Source: Lactarius indigo (lineage: Eukaryota > Basidiomycota > Agaricomycetes > Russulales > Russulaceae). Taken from it: 64,000 nt of DNA. Within the stretch, counting starts at the first letter, position 1. Every line of letters starts with the position of its first letter. The stretch is taken from positions 434,001-498,000 of the forward strand of contig JAFKAC010000035.1 in NCBI GenBank assembly GCA_025766275.1, written 5' to 3'. This document shows, piece after piece, positions 46,227 through 58,500 of this stretch. Under the pieces are notes generated by a model, which saw nothing but the letters and a program-made list of their open reading frames with translations, was not told the DNA's origin and searched no databases. The position numbers were made by a program, and so were the translations under genes.

Positions 46227-47983
46227 TATGAGTAGAATATGGGATTTTCGGAATTATCAGAGACACAAAATTGTACGCGCCTACACCTTCATCTTCGTCA
46301 CACTTTTTGGATCGTTGTTGGCTATCTGGCGGGAGTGCCGCAGACGTGACCTAATCCGGGTGTCCAGTAAGTGGGCCTGCCTCTGCCTCTCGTTTCACAC
46401 ACGAATTGTGTAGAACACCCTCGAGTTCTACCTCCCACCCGGGCCCTGAGTGCTTCGGGCCCCAATATTTTCTTAATCAGTAAGGTCGACCACCCATGCC
46501 CAGATGCCGATGAATGCACGATCTCGGGCTATGAACCCAAGACACGCACAAGACAGACTCGACGACAAGCACACAACAGAAAGTACAGACCGTGGGGAAG
46601 GTGATCGTAGAAGTGAAGTACCACGGAATGAATGAAACATGTGAGTAAACATTTTGAACGAAGCAGGCGTCATATGATTGTATGGTCGTAACGTGTCTTA
46701 TACAGTACCGCCATCACCGCAGCCGTAGGACGACACTATCTTAACAAATTAAGTCTCCAGCTCGGAAATTGACATTGCGTTGGTGGTCAGATCCGCATGT
46801 GTTTCTCCCTTCAAACTCTGCGCCAGTTGCTCCTTGTTCCTTTCGAAGAGTAGTTGCCATGTGCCCACGAAGGCAGAATTAGACCATACTAAGCGCAACG
46901 GTAAGGCTGCAAAGCGTACCCTGTGGCCCGTAAGGTTCGTCGTTTGTGCCATTGTTCGACAAAGGGAGGATGTCATCGCCAGGCGTATTGCTCGGAGACG
47001 AGGAGAAGCATATTTCCCATCCAGGTTGTGATGGAGTCGGTCAAGCTCTCGTCCGATTCGGAAACCTGACGGTATGTGTCGACTTTGACGCGCAATTTGA
47101 CGTCCCAAATGGGAGAGTTTTCTCTGACGTGGAATTTGCCAATGATATCCCAGGTGAGAAACGTACCGATAGCTGTCCCGCGGAGTTGAACGTCGAAAAG
47201 TACTTGCCTGGTAAGAAGTCGAGCTGGCACCACGAGATGGGAAGGGAGACGTATCGTCTTACCCCCCCCCCTCCGAGAAATGAGTCTCCAAGGTACCCGC
47301 CGAGCAGTACTGGTTAGTCGTCGGGAATGTCCCTAGTAATGGGGTAGTACGTGCTCCGCGTAATCGCCGATGAGAAACTTCGGGCTCTCAAGCGCGCACC
47401 CGGAACATGGTTGGAGTATTGCCGAACCACAAGCCTAGCGACGGATCAAAGTTAAGAGAACAGAAACGGTCAGCTCCGATACCGGAACGTCTATCAGTCG
47501 TTACGTCTGTCAAGGTGGTCTTCTCGCTCATGAAACCCTTTCTCTTCGTTCCAGGAAGTCTGCAAAAATGTCTCAGTTCAGATTATCGAGATATAGATGA
47601 GGAGTTCATATTCCCGGAGATACTCGAGGATCGCCGACGCTCGACCTTGAAACGAAGAAGCCTGGCGCCCAATCTTTCGACTCCTGACGGCAAGGCGCGG
47701 TACTGCAGCGAAACTGCCCAGTAGGATCCCTCCCTATACGGGCGACACCCAACTATATGGTTCATAAGAGGTGGAATCGGAAAACAGTCGACGGCGTCTG
47801 TCAGAGGCCCAACCAGGATGCACACGACAACTTGAACATGTGATCGCGCTTTGGACCCATGGCTGACGTAAGAATGGGCGAAAAAAGAAACTCCGACAAA
47901 ATTTTGGGATTATCGGGTTTGTCGCGCGATTGGCCTTGATCTTGACCTCCTCTTCCCCCCTTCGTCTTTTCCTTACGATCGTT
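46227..47983. other. intergenic with unresolved minus-strand coding-like fragments
   Basis: On the minus strand, overlapping frames at 47500-46749 look protein-like: FCSLNFDPSLGLWFGNTPTM near 47430, KYFSTFNSAGQLS near 47180, a WDVKLRVKVDTYRQVSESDE stretch near 47060, and a frame ending in AMSISELET at 46749. Plausible splice sites exist at 47390 and 47265, but I could not build one consistent exon chain. It is either a small intron-rich gene or a decayed one. The remainder shows nothing recognisable. Confidence 0.35.
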
Positions 47984-50900
47984 ATGGATGTACGCTTCAA
48001 TCATTCTGGTCTTCACATGTCGATTCCTCATCTTTCTCTTCTTAGCCTAATTTTGTGCAGAATCTGCACAATCTTCTTCTCCAATCTACCTCTAATGACA
48101 CCATCCAGCTCAAAGCTGTAAGATGATGCCCCTCTACAGTAACATCGTTGCATAGTAGCACTCAATAAATTTCCTTCTCGTAGGCTACCGCTCAGCTGAA
48201 CAAAGAATTTTACAAAGATCCCTCATGCATTCCTGCCCTTGCCAGCATCATCGCCAACTCTCAAGAGATCCCCGTTCGTTGTCACCCACCCTCTGTCGTA
48301 TCTTTCTTATACGCTCATTATCCTTGGATGTCGACAGGTTAGGCAACTCGCTGCCATTGAGATGCGCAAGCGCGTTTCTGCAAATAGCGGCAGTCTATGG
48401 CTCGAAGTCCCTCAGCTAAGTCGCGAACAGCTCAAATCCCAGCTACCAGAGGTCGTCCTTCGCGAGTCAAAGTCCGTATCTTTTCCTAACTGCATTTATG
48501 TCGTTGATCGGCTATTTCCTCCTTAGTGCCCTTGTTCGCCATTCCACAGCCCGTGTTATTGCCGCTATCGCAGGCATTGAGATACCCGTCGGCGGGTGGC
48601 CTCGACTCCTCCCATTTCTTCATGAAACTGCAACGTCTTCTCAAGTAGCGCACCGCGAAGTCGGCATTTACATACTCTATACTGTCTTGGAAACCATCGT
48701 CGAAGGTTTCCAAGAGCATCTCCAGACCTTCTTCAAACTCTTCGAAGGTCTTCTTCAGGACCCCGAGAGTGCTGAAGTCCGCGTCACCACTGTCAGGTGA
48801 ACTACATTTCGTATCAATACCATTCGACGTGTTAACCCACTGCTAGATCTCTCGGTACTATTGCTCAATACATTGACACGGACGAAAAGGCCGACATCGT
48901 GAGTGTACACGAAACGCATCGACTCGTAATATCTCTGATCAGGACATTAGAAATCTTTCCAAAACCTTCTCCCGCTCATGATTCAGGTTCTCGCCCAGAC
49001 GCTTGAGGCGGGAGACGAGGCCAACGCACGGCATCTTTTCGACGTCTTCGAAACCCTCCTCATTCTCGTGCGCAATCGGCCTGCGTTATTGCTCACCCAT
49101 CTAATCACTCCCGCAGGAGATACCCTTGCTAAGTCAGCATATCCCTCAGCTTGTTCAGTTCTTCATTCAAGCGGGCTCCAATCGCAACATCGATTCCGAC
49201 CTGCGCATCCTTGCGCTCAATGCGCTTAATTGGACTGTCCAATAGTGCGTACTTTGCATGTATTTATTTAAGCCTTGTTGACGCGATACCCCTAGTAAAA
49301 AGTCGAAAATACAGAGCAATAATCTTGCCGCTGGCATCCTCGATGGTCTTATGCCCATTACCACTGAGGAGGAGCCCGAGGATATCGACGACGACGCTCC
49401 CGCCCGTGTAGGTCCATACCGTCCAAATGCGTTGTTAACCGCTCACGGGCTCTATGCTCAGTCTGCCCTGCGCATTATTGACACTCTTGCTACATCCCTC
49501 CCACCAACACAAGTTTTCCCAGCCCTCCGGAACCAAATCCAACAGTACTTCTCCTCCCCCGATGGCTCACATCGTAGGGGTGCTATGCTGGCTCTGGGAG
49601 TATCGGTAGAGGGCTGTAGCGAGTTTATGACCCCACTCATGGGCCAAGTGTGGCCAGTCATAGAGGCTGGTCTTCAAGACACCGATGCTGGAGTGAGAAG
49701 GGCAACCTGTGTCGCCGTGAGCTGCTTGTGCGAGTGGCTTGAGGATGAGTGCGTCTCGCGTCATACCGTGTTAGTCCCGGTGAGTGCCGCATGTATACGT
49801 AAACGTAACTGTAGCTTATATGCGTAGGCGATTATGGGGCTCGTCGGTGATTCCACAACGCAACGATCTGCATGTACTGCGCTCGACGCGTTGCTCGAAG
49901 TCCTACACGACGTGATCGACCAGTATCTCCCACTAATCATGGATCGTCTTTCCGGTCTACTAGAGACTGCGCCGTCGAACGTCAAGGCGGTCGTAACCGG
50001 CGCGATCGGGAGCGCCGCCCACGCTTCAAAAACTCAATTCACCCCTTATTTCCAGGAGACGATGCACCGAATGCAGCACTTCCTTGTTCTTACTGGCGAA
50101 GGCGAAGAGACAGAGCTACGTGGAATCACGATGGATACAGTCGGCACCTTTGCCGAAGCTGTCGGGAAAGATCTTTTCCGGCCGTATTATGAACCTCTGA
50201 TGAAGCAAGCCTTCCAAGGCATCGAGCTCGGTAGTGCACGCCTGCGGGAATGTAGTTTCCTTTTCTTCGGTGTCATGGCCAGTGTTTTCGGAGAGGAGTT
50301 TGCTCCGTCGCTACCGGCCGTGGTCCCGTCGCTTATCGCGAGCTTGAAACAGGAGGAGCACGGCCAGGAATCCCTACCGCGTGAGTCCCATTTCCGTAAG
50401 GTAATTAACACTACCAACACCAGTATATATGACCCAGTGACTGTGAGCGACGTCGCGGCTTTCGCATCTGGTTCGTCGCCCGCAAATGCGATTTCCGTGG
50501 AAGATGGGGCCGCGGCAAGTGAGGAGGTGGAAATCGACTTGGACAAGGCTCTTGAAGTAAACAGCGCTGTCGCCGTGGAGAAAGAGATTGCCGCGGACAC
50601 CCTTGGCACACTCTTCGCCGCCACCCACGAGCACTTCCTTCCTTTCGTCGAACAGACGGTGCTCGAGCTTATCGCGCTTCTGCCGCATTATTACGAGGGA
50701 ATTCGCAAATCCGCGACGGACTCTTTACTCAAGATTGTCCGCACCTTTTATGATCTCAGTGGGCAACCCGAATGGCAGCCAGGCGCTGGCGCGGTACGTG
50801 AATCTTGTTGAGTCGTCCGACCAGGCGCTCATGATGACGTCGGTAGTTCCGGGATCAACCCCTGAATCAAAACGTCAAAGACCTGATTGACCGCGCCATT

Positions 50901-52042
50901 CCGGAGCTGTTGGAAATGTATGAGGGTGAGGACAACAAGTGCGTCAACTCAACTTGACGAGACAAGCACATCTGAATACTCTCTAGGGGCGTCGTTTCCT
51001 CCCTCTGCGTCGGCCTCGCCGAGACTATCAATAAGATCGGGCCTGCACTTCTTGAGAAATGCCAGTCTTTCGTCGACGTCTACCAGAGAAACCGGCTGAT
51101 TATAAACGATACAGATTATGGCAAGCTCTGTTCAATAGCGAAGGAAGTTCTCGAACAAAAAGCCATCTGTCAACAAGACCCCGATCAGGATGCGGACGAA
51201 GAAGCACCAGAAGATCAGGCCGAGTACGACTCTGTATTGATTTCGTCTGCTGGTGATCTTGTTGCTGCGATGGCCAATGCGCTCGGCGCCGACTTCGCCT
51301 CGGAGTTCACTACATTCCACCCACTCATAGCAAAATACTACGTACGTGTCACGTCTCTGCCCAACCCGACGATCGCCGACGATACTCGGATTCTTTGCAG
51401 AAAAAGAACCGCTCGCTCAGCGACCGGTCTTCGGCGATTGGGTGCCTGGCCGAAATCATCTCTGGCATGAAAGGAGCGATCACACCATCGACTGAGCCCT
51501 TACTTGAACTACTTTGGCGCGCGATCAGTGATCCAGACGCGGAGGTGCAGAGCAACGCAGCGTTTGCAACTGGCCTTCTCGTAGAAAATTCGGAGCAAGA
51601 TTTATCGCCGCAGTATATCGCGCTTTTGGGCGCATTACAGCCACTGTTCAATTTACCCGCTGATGCGCCGGCGCCACGCCTAAACGCGCGAGATAATGCC
51701 TGCGGCGCGGTCGCGCGGCTGATCCTGCGCAACGCCAGTGCCGTCCCGCTCACACAAGTGCTGCCCGTACTTATCGGCGCTCTCCCGCTGCAAAACGATC
51801 TACTCGAGAACCGGCCGGTGTTCCGCGCGGTGCTATTTCTCTTCCAGGCACAGCCGGACGTGCTCTCGCCATACCTTGACGCGCTGCTCCGGGTGTTCGG
51901 TCACGTGCTAGATCCGAACAGGCCAGATCAGGTTGGCGACGAAGTGCGTGCTGGCTTGATCGGGCTCATCGGCGCACTCAATGCTCAGTCGCCTGAGAAG
52001 GTGCAGCAGGCTGGGTTGGCGCCATTCGTGCCAGGGGTTTGA
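47984..52042 (+). CDS. KAP123: importin beta karyopherin, Kap123/importin-4 type
   Basis: Fourteen exons: 47984-47989, 48046-48117, 48184-48273, 48338-48471, 48527-48796, 48847-48898, 48951-49067, 49117-49244, 49296-49407, 49462-49779, 49828-50793, 50847-50938, 50987-51341 and 51401-52042; 1,117 residues, close to the 1,113 of yeast Kap123. It starts MDPNFVQNLHNLLLQSTSND and is built of HEAT repeats throughout, with family landmarks GAMLALGVSVEGCSEFMTPL, FFGVMASVFGEEFAPSLP, NQNVKDLIDRAIPELLEMYE and an acidic DQDADEEAPEDQAEYDS loop before the C-terminal repeats. Kap123 carries ribosomal proteins and histones H3/H4 through nuclear pores. Exon 1 holds only ATGGAT. The segment around 50380-50420 is read through, since no phase-keeping intron was found there. 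Confidence 0.95.
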
Positions 52043-52474
52043 GATGGTGACCTTTACTGTACATACAGTTTTCGTTTTCGTTTTTTTTTTTTTGTCTTAC
52101 TGCGATCCATCATGACGTAGATATTTTCCCCCCACCTCCCTTCCAGTTCAACATTTTTACGATACGTTCTGATCCCTACGCTGAGATACGGATTTTTATG
52201 ATGTTTTAGACGACGGCCAGAGGTGATTGTACTCAAAGAGTAAAGAAAAACTACAGCACAGATTGACACACAAATAACGCCGATGTAGTAGAATAGCCAG
52301 GAAACTGTAGAACCGAAGATCAATTCAATTGGCCCTACCCATCGCTTCCCGTCGTCGGGTCTCTCATTGGCGTGTCCTGTCCTTCGCTCACTGAGAGACC
52401 ATGCGTCTTTGCTGACAAATTCTTTAGCACCTTGGATTCCCCTCATGGTACGTAAAAGGCGGAACCTAGGGAGA

Positions 52475-55051
52475 TCACAATGTATATCTAAACCCGCTCC
52501 ACATATCGCCCTTCTCCCTACGCGCGTCCGCCACGCTACTGTATCGACCGTTCTTCGACTTCACAGGATCACCACCGTCGTCGATCACCTCGTCCCGCTC
52601 GCCACGGTCCCGTGCTTTGTTCTCCCGCCGGAGGAGGATGATGTACGCGAGGGAGCACAGCCAACCGAGAGCGATATACGCGAGCACGACGCCGTGGCCG
52701 AGACGGTACCACGGCTTGTCCCTTGCGCGGTACTGCCAACGGGTGCGTGGTCAGCGAGTGCGTCTCGTAAAAGACAGGGAAACTGGTTGACATACGACAT
52801 TGGCGGTCACGGCGCCGTTGAGGTTGCCGCTGAGGTACGGTACGACGGCTCGTCAGCTCCTTGGCTACGGAACGGGGTAGAAGGCGAGGAATTGGCTTAC
52901 AACCCGATGGCCATGCCTAGGACGGCACTCCGCTTATACGCACCTTCTACGTTGCTCGATACCCAAGCCCTGTTATACAGAAACACGTAAGAGAGTTCGC
53001 GATCATAACAGAAGATCGCGACGATGCTTTCTTACACAGAATTCGCTATTATTATTGCGATTTGGTAGTAAGGGTCAGCCCAAAGGGATCAAATGCGTGA
53101 CAACTCACGGATTGTGGGATATATAGAACTTGGAAAAGATTAGAAAAGGGTTTGAGAAGAAGACTAGTTTGTAAAGACTCACGAAGCGGCCAGGTAGACG
53201 GCAAAGTATGATAGCGCGGCGTTTTGGGAGAAGATCAGGATGATGTATCCTACCAGACCTGTTCCGAAGAGCACCCTAGCACCCCGGAAAAATCCATCAG
53301 AATTCTAAATCCCAAACGAGAACCGCAAGGGACTGAACAAGTTTATGTGACCCCTGCTGCCGAGCCGGTCTCCCAAGAAGCCGACGGCGCACGTGATCAG
53401 ACACGCCCACGCATACACTGGCACGGATAGGAGATTGGCGGCCGTAGCCTTGAACCCCAACTGTGACGGGAAGATGAGGGAAGTGCTTTGATGTAAGTAA
53501 TGTCGGTTTGATTACCTCGTTTATGATAGTTGGTGTGAAGAGAGAGAATGCGAACAATGGGCCGTCACTTCACATATGTTAGCACCGCGTGCGCCAACAC
53601 CCAAACACGACCGTGACACATACAATCCCATGTATATTCCCACTGAAGGGTAAGAGCGTTATCGTCAGTCCTCTGATTCAAGTGCAGTGATTAATTTGAC
53701 TCACTCGCAACATACGTTTTCCAGTCTGTCAGACATTGGCGCAAGTACTTGAACTCAAACTTCTCCCCGCCCGCGCTGAATTGCATGTCCTCTTGCAGCC
53801 CGCGGATGGTATACACGCCTGATTATTACGTCACGTTTATCGCTCACGTGATCGACAATGCTTATGTGCACGCACGTTCGGCCTCGGTGAGGAACTTGGC
53901 AGTTTCGGGGAAGTCTTGTAGGACATAGAAAGAAGCAATTGCGACGAGGATTGTAGCGAGCCCCTCGAGAATAAATATCCAGGCCCACCCAGGACGTCCG
54001 CCGACGCCGTCCATATTGTGGATCGCCGCCGCGAGTAGGCCACCTAGTAAGTGGGCGACATCGCGATGGTCAGGAGATATATTCTCTGGCGGTAGCGCCG
54101 ACTACGTTGGCGTGAACGACGTACTGAACGCGCCGGCGACTGTGGCAGACGAGAAGAACACCGCGACGCGGCTCCCGAGCTCCGAGCGTTTGTACCAGCT
54201 GCGAGAGAGCACGACACGTGGCAGTAAGTCCGACTGGAAGCAGCGGCGCAGCGCTGAAACAATCTCACCAAGATAGGTAGAATACGATTCCCGGATACAG
54301 GCCCGCCTCTGCCAGGCCCAAAAGAAACCTTAGACCTGTTTACGTCATTGCCATATGTGTGCGGAGCAAGAGAGGCAAAGACGCACCAATCAGATCGCCG
54401 TAGTTGTGCGCAAAACCGTGGAACGTCTAAATAGATCCGAGTCGGAGGAATGAGCATGTGGCGGTGGGGAAATAGGTCGGGGTTACAATAGCCTACCATT
54501 GCGATTCCCCACACAAGCACAATAAAAGAGAGCCATCGAGACGGGCGTAGATATCGCAGCGCAAGGTTACTGGGAACCTTATTGGGTCAGATCGATACGA
54601 CGAGTAAGTACCACATGCGCCGGACGGAATAGGAAATACACTACCTCGAAAAGAGCGTAGGGGAAGAAAAATACTGTGAGGGCCATCAGATACTGCTTAT
54701 CCGTGATATTCAGGTCCTTCTGCATGCCGTACAACTATACGATAGGTGCGCCTGAGTCACGATCGTAGAGAAGATAACAAGTAGAGACAAGCATACACGC
54801 GCATTTCCTATGCTGCCTCTGTCGAGAAAGTTCATGAGGTAGAGCAGAGCCAGCCATGGCACAAGCCTGAAATCAATCTTGCGCTTCAACTTGCGGGGAT
54901 CAACGGCGGAAATATCGACGTCAGGTCGATAGATACTCGGATCTGGCGCTGGTGGTGGTACTTGCGCCGAAGTGATCTCGACTTGCTCGAATTCGTCGTC
55001 CTTGCTGTCACGTTTGTGCGCCCGGTCCTCGAAAGTCGAATGGAGACTCAT
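52475..55051 (-). CDS. MFS transporter, allantoate/anion:cation symporter (Dal5/Tna1) family
   Basis: Seventeen exons: 55051-54797, 54734-54645, 54577-54497, 54426-54387, 54335-54269, 54198-54125, 54043-53876, 53818-53705, 53642-53624, 53567-53516, 53460-53352, 53258-53183, 53128-53109, 53045-53036, 52969-52901, 52829-52796 and 52732-52475; 511 residues. Landmarks of the family: acidic N-terminus, KLKRKIDFRLVPWLALLYLM, NFLDRGSIGNARLYGMQKDL, GLRFLLGLAEAGLYPGIVFY, LSCWYKRSELGSR, PNSVAWVSSNVEG, GNLNGAVTANV and the terminal GDMWSGFRYTL. These proton-coupled permeases take up allantoate, nicotinate, vitamins or small peptides; the substrate cannot be told from sequence. Exons of 10, 19 and 20 nt are needed to keep frame and motifs. 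Its start lies 476 bp from the divergent NACHT gene. Confidence 0.9.
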
Positions 55052-55527
55052 GGCAACTCAAGAGAGAGAAGGGCATTATTACAGTCCTGGAAGCTTCTTA
55101 TACTGTCATTAATTGGGAGTTTCAAAAATTAGACAAAATCGTGAAGAGAAAAACATCGGCGGTACCTTTCGTCAATCGGACTTTGGTAGTCGACATGATG
55201 AACTAGGCCGCTGAACTGTCAGTTTGGCGTAAGACAGGGGAGCCGTGTCAGAAGAAAGCTGAACCTGCAACACCAAATGCAAAATATTGCGAGTTTCAAA
55301 ACTTCCGCGCGATTCCTGCCAAGTGAATAAAATCACGTGATGTGGTCAAATGCGACTGGAATACCGTAATACTGTACCTTGAAACTCAGGCTTGTGTAGT
55401 AGCAGTACTACGATTGGGTTCTATCTCATTTTTCGCTGGGAGACTCAACTCAACACGGTACTCAGGCAAAGACGCGTCCGTCCCGCCCTCGCTCTTAGAT
55501 TCTTATATAACTAGCTTCACACAAGAT

Positions 55528-58500
55528 ATGTCGAATCCGTGCGTAAATGGTTATTGACCCATGAATCTCCGTCAATAACATTACCCTAGCCCAGGTCCCT
55601 CTGCAACGGATAACTCTGGAATAAGGTACGTTAATCCCTGCTTTTTATAGTGTTATGAGATCCAAAGCCGTACTTGGACAGCACTCAGACCACCGAATCG
55701 CCGGGGAGCCCATCCCACCTGCGCGTTGAGATCATAGGTATGTACTTGAATCCTGAGTCAACGATCCCCCGATAAGTATTTAATCTATTTTCTAGTCCTC
55801 CGAGCGCACAATGTTCCTAATATCAAGAACCGCTTTGGCAAAAAGAGGCAGTTCTTTGTCACTGTAGCCAGTCAAACGACGAAAAAGAAGACGTCAGGCG
55901 TTCCGGCTGAGGGAACGACCGTGGAATGGAACGAGAACATGGATCCCTTGTAAGAAATACATTCGTATTCCTCTTTTTTTCTGCTAAGAATTCTGTCCAG
56001 CTATATACAATCGTCTTCACGCCTTGAACTGTGCCTCTATGCAGCGCGATTTGCAAGTCGAGATACCCTTATCGGAACGCATGGGATGATAGCTCTCGAG
56101 TCCCAAAGTGGTCCGTTTCTCGTCAGAAACCTCGTTTGTTTGACTAGCTGAACACCTCAGGCGTAGACGTTCCTTTTGTCCTTACCAACAACGGCAGACC
56201 AGTTGGACAGGCGACGCAGCCAGTCACACTCTACTTAACAGTCACCGTGTCAACGAACATTACTTCCCATCCGGGATCTACCGTTACTGCTGGCATCGAA
56301 ACACTCTCATATTCGAAGGACCCTCCGAGCGAAGTTACTTCCGCGCCTCCAGCGGCCGACGTCAGTGCGGGAATGTTACCTGTCAAGAGTGCTCTCCGTA
56401 ACGCCGATGAAGCCATGACGGCGATTAAGCTCTCGAATACATGGGAAGGCGCCCTTGAGAGGATCAAGTGGGTCATGGATACTGTGAGCCCAGTCGCAGA
56501 GGTGCGCGCAATATCCTATTTGCCAATTCATGACCGAGCCGAATTTCGATCCCAGCTTCACCCATATGCAAAGATGGCATACAGTCTACTTTTTGCGATC
56601 CCCAAGGTAATTTGTTTGTGTTGTCGTCTACTGGAAATATTTATGCTAGGTTTATTTGCTCGCTAGACCCTCCTAGAACAGTTTCAACGCGACGACAACA
56701 TCCGAACTTTACTTGTCGCCATGCACGATGCATTTGATTTCACAAGTCAGGAACACATCTTCAAGGCTATCGAACGTGAATCCAAGCAGGCACATATCCT
56801 TACGCTTATGTTGCAGCATGTCTGCAATTGCTGTGACTTTATCCGATCGTATGCAAAGGATTCGCAATTATGTACGTGATCCTCATCTGTTCCAGTCGCC
56901 AACGTAATCATACGGTTCTCAGGGAAGCGGATGTTGAAGAATACCGGCGGTCAAGTTGATGCACGAATTGGGGACTTCCGCACTGTCCTTCTAGAACTCC
57001 GAAAGGGTTTCTTGGATCATGCTATCATCGCTGCAGAGATAACTGTGTTCCAAATTCTGGACGACGTAGGAATAATTTCGGCCAAGGTCGATTGGATATC
57101 TACTCAGCTTCAGTGGGTGTCGGGCCAAGTTTCAGATATCGGTACGTAGTTTCGATGCCTTGAGTGCTATCTAGCTGAGAATTATCACAGAAATAGATGC
57201 AAAAATTAGAGAAATCCCATATCGGACAGGCTCACGCTTCGTACCTGAGAAAGGCTGTCATCCGGGAACCCGCATGGCCTTTTTAGACTTTATCGTTAAT
57301 TGGGTGGACAACCCCGACTCTGAACGTGGTCTCATTCTTTTTGGTCAGGCCGGCACAGGAAAGTCCTCTATCGCACACGAGATCGCGCGTCGTTTTCACA
57401 AAATGCACCGTCTTACGTCATCGTTTATATTTGTACGCGACGAGCAATCTAACCGCAAGGCTTACCACCTCTTTACAACTCTTGCTCGCGACCTTTCCGA
57501 CCGCTATCCATCATTCAGAGCCGCACTTGGAAGGGTTATCAAGGACAACTCCTCTCTGCGGGTCGGTACTCGTGACTATCCCACCCTTTTTCAATCCCTC
57601 ATCCTGGAACCGCTCAAGGACCTGCACATTGTCGGTCCCATTCTTGTTGTAGTCGACGCTTTAGACGAGAGCGGGGACGTGACTAGTGGAAACGGGTTGC
57701 ACAAATTTCTTGCTAAAAACCTCTCTAGGCTTCCGTCGAACTTCCGTGTGCTGATCACATCACGTTTGGAGGACGGTATCGAGTCTGCGTTCATTGGAGC
57801 CCCGTCAGTCCGCATCAAATACATGGATGATCTCGAACTAGCTGCTAAAACGCATGACGATATTCTCACCTTTCTCCGGACAACGCTTCTCTCCGAAGAA
57901 CTCAATCATTACTGCGAGCCGCTTGCAACAAAGGCTGAGGGACTGTTTCAGTGGGCCGCAGTTGCTTGTGGATACGTCCTAGACCCTCCCGAATTCTTTG
58001 ATTTTAGCAGGGTCAAATGCATAGAGCACCTTTTGAGATCCACGGAGGACCGTGATAGGCCAGATCCGTTGGACGAGTTATACGAAGAAGTCCTTAAAGG
58101 ATACTTTAGACACCAAGGAGCGCAGCGTCTATTTCGCTCTGTCATGGGACACCTCATTACTGCATTTGAGCCGCTCTCCATTCGTTCCCTGATCGCTCTA
58201 CGTCAGCGCGCCTCTATCGGTGACAACTCCGATCCTGAATCCGTTAGTAGAATGCTCCGTCGCCTAAGCTCTTTGCTTAGTAATGTCAATTCATTTGATC
58301 AAACCCTTCCCATTGTCCCTCTCCATACCTCTTTCCGCGATTTTCTCACGAACGAAGAGAAGAGCGGCAACTTCTACATCGACCTTGACCATTCCCACCA
58401 TTGTTTGGTCTATTCCTGTCTCGAGTTGGTGCTCCACGACCTTAAGTTCAACATCTGCAACCTCGAATCATCATATCTTGCCAACAGCGATGTTCAAGAC

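Noticed and set aside
50380..50423. Intron with GTGAGT donor in the importin gene
   Set aside because: All nearby AG acceptors break the reading frame, while the read-through frame continues into conserved sequence.
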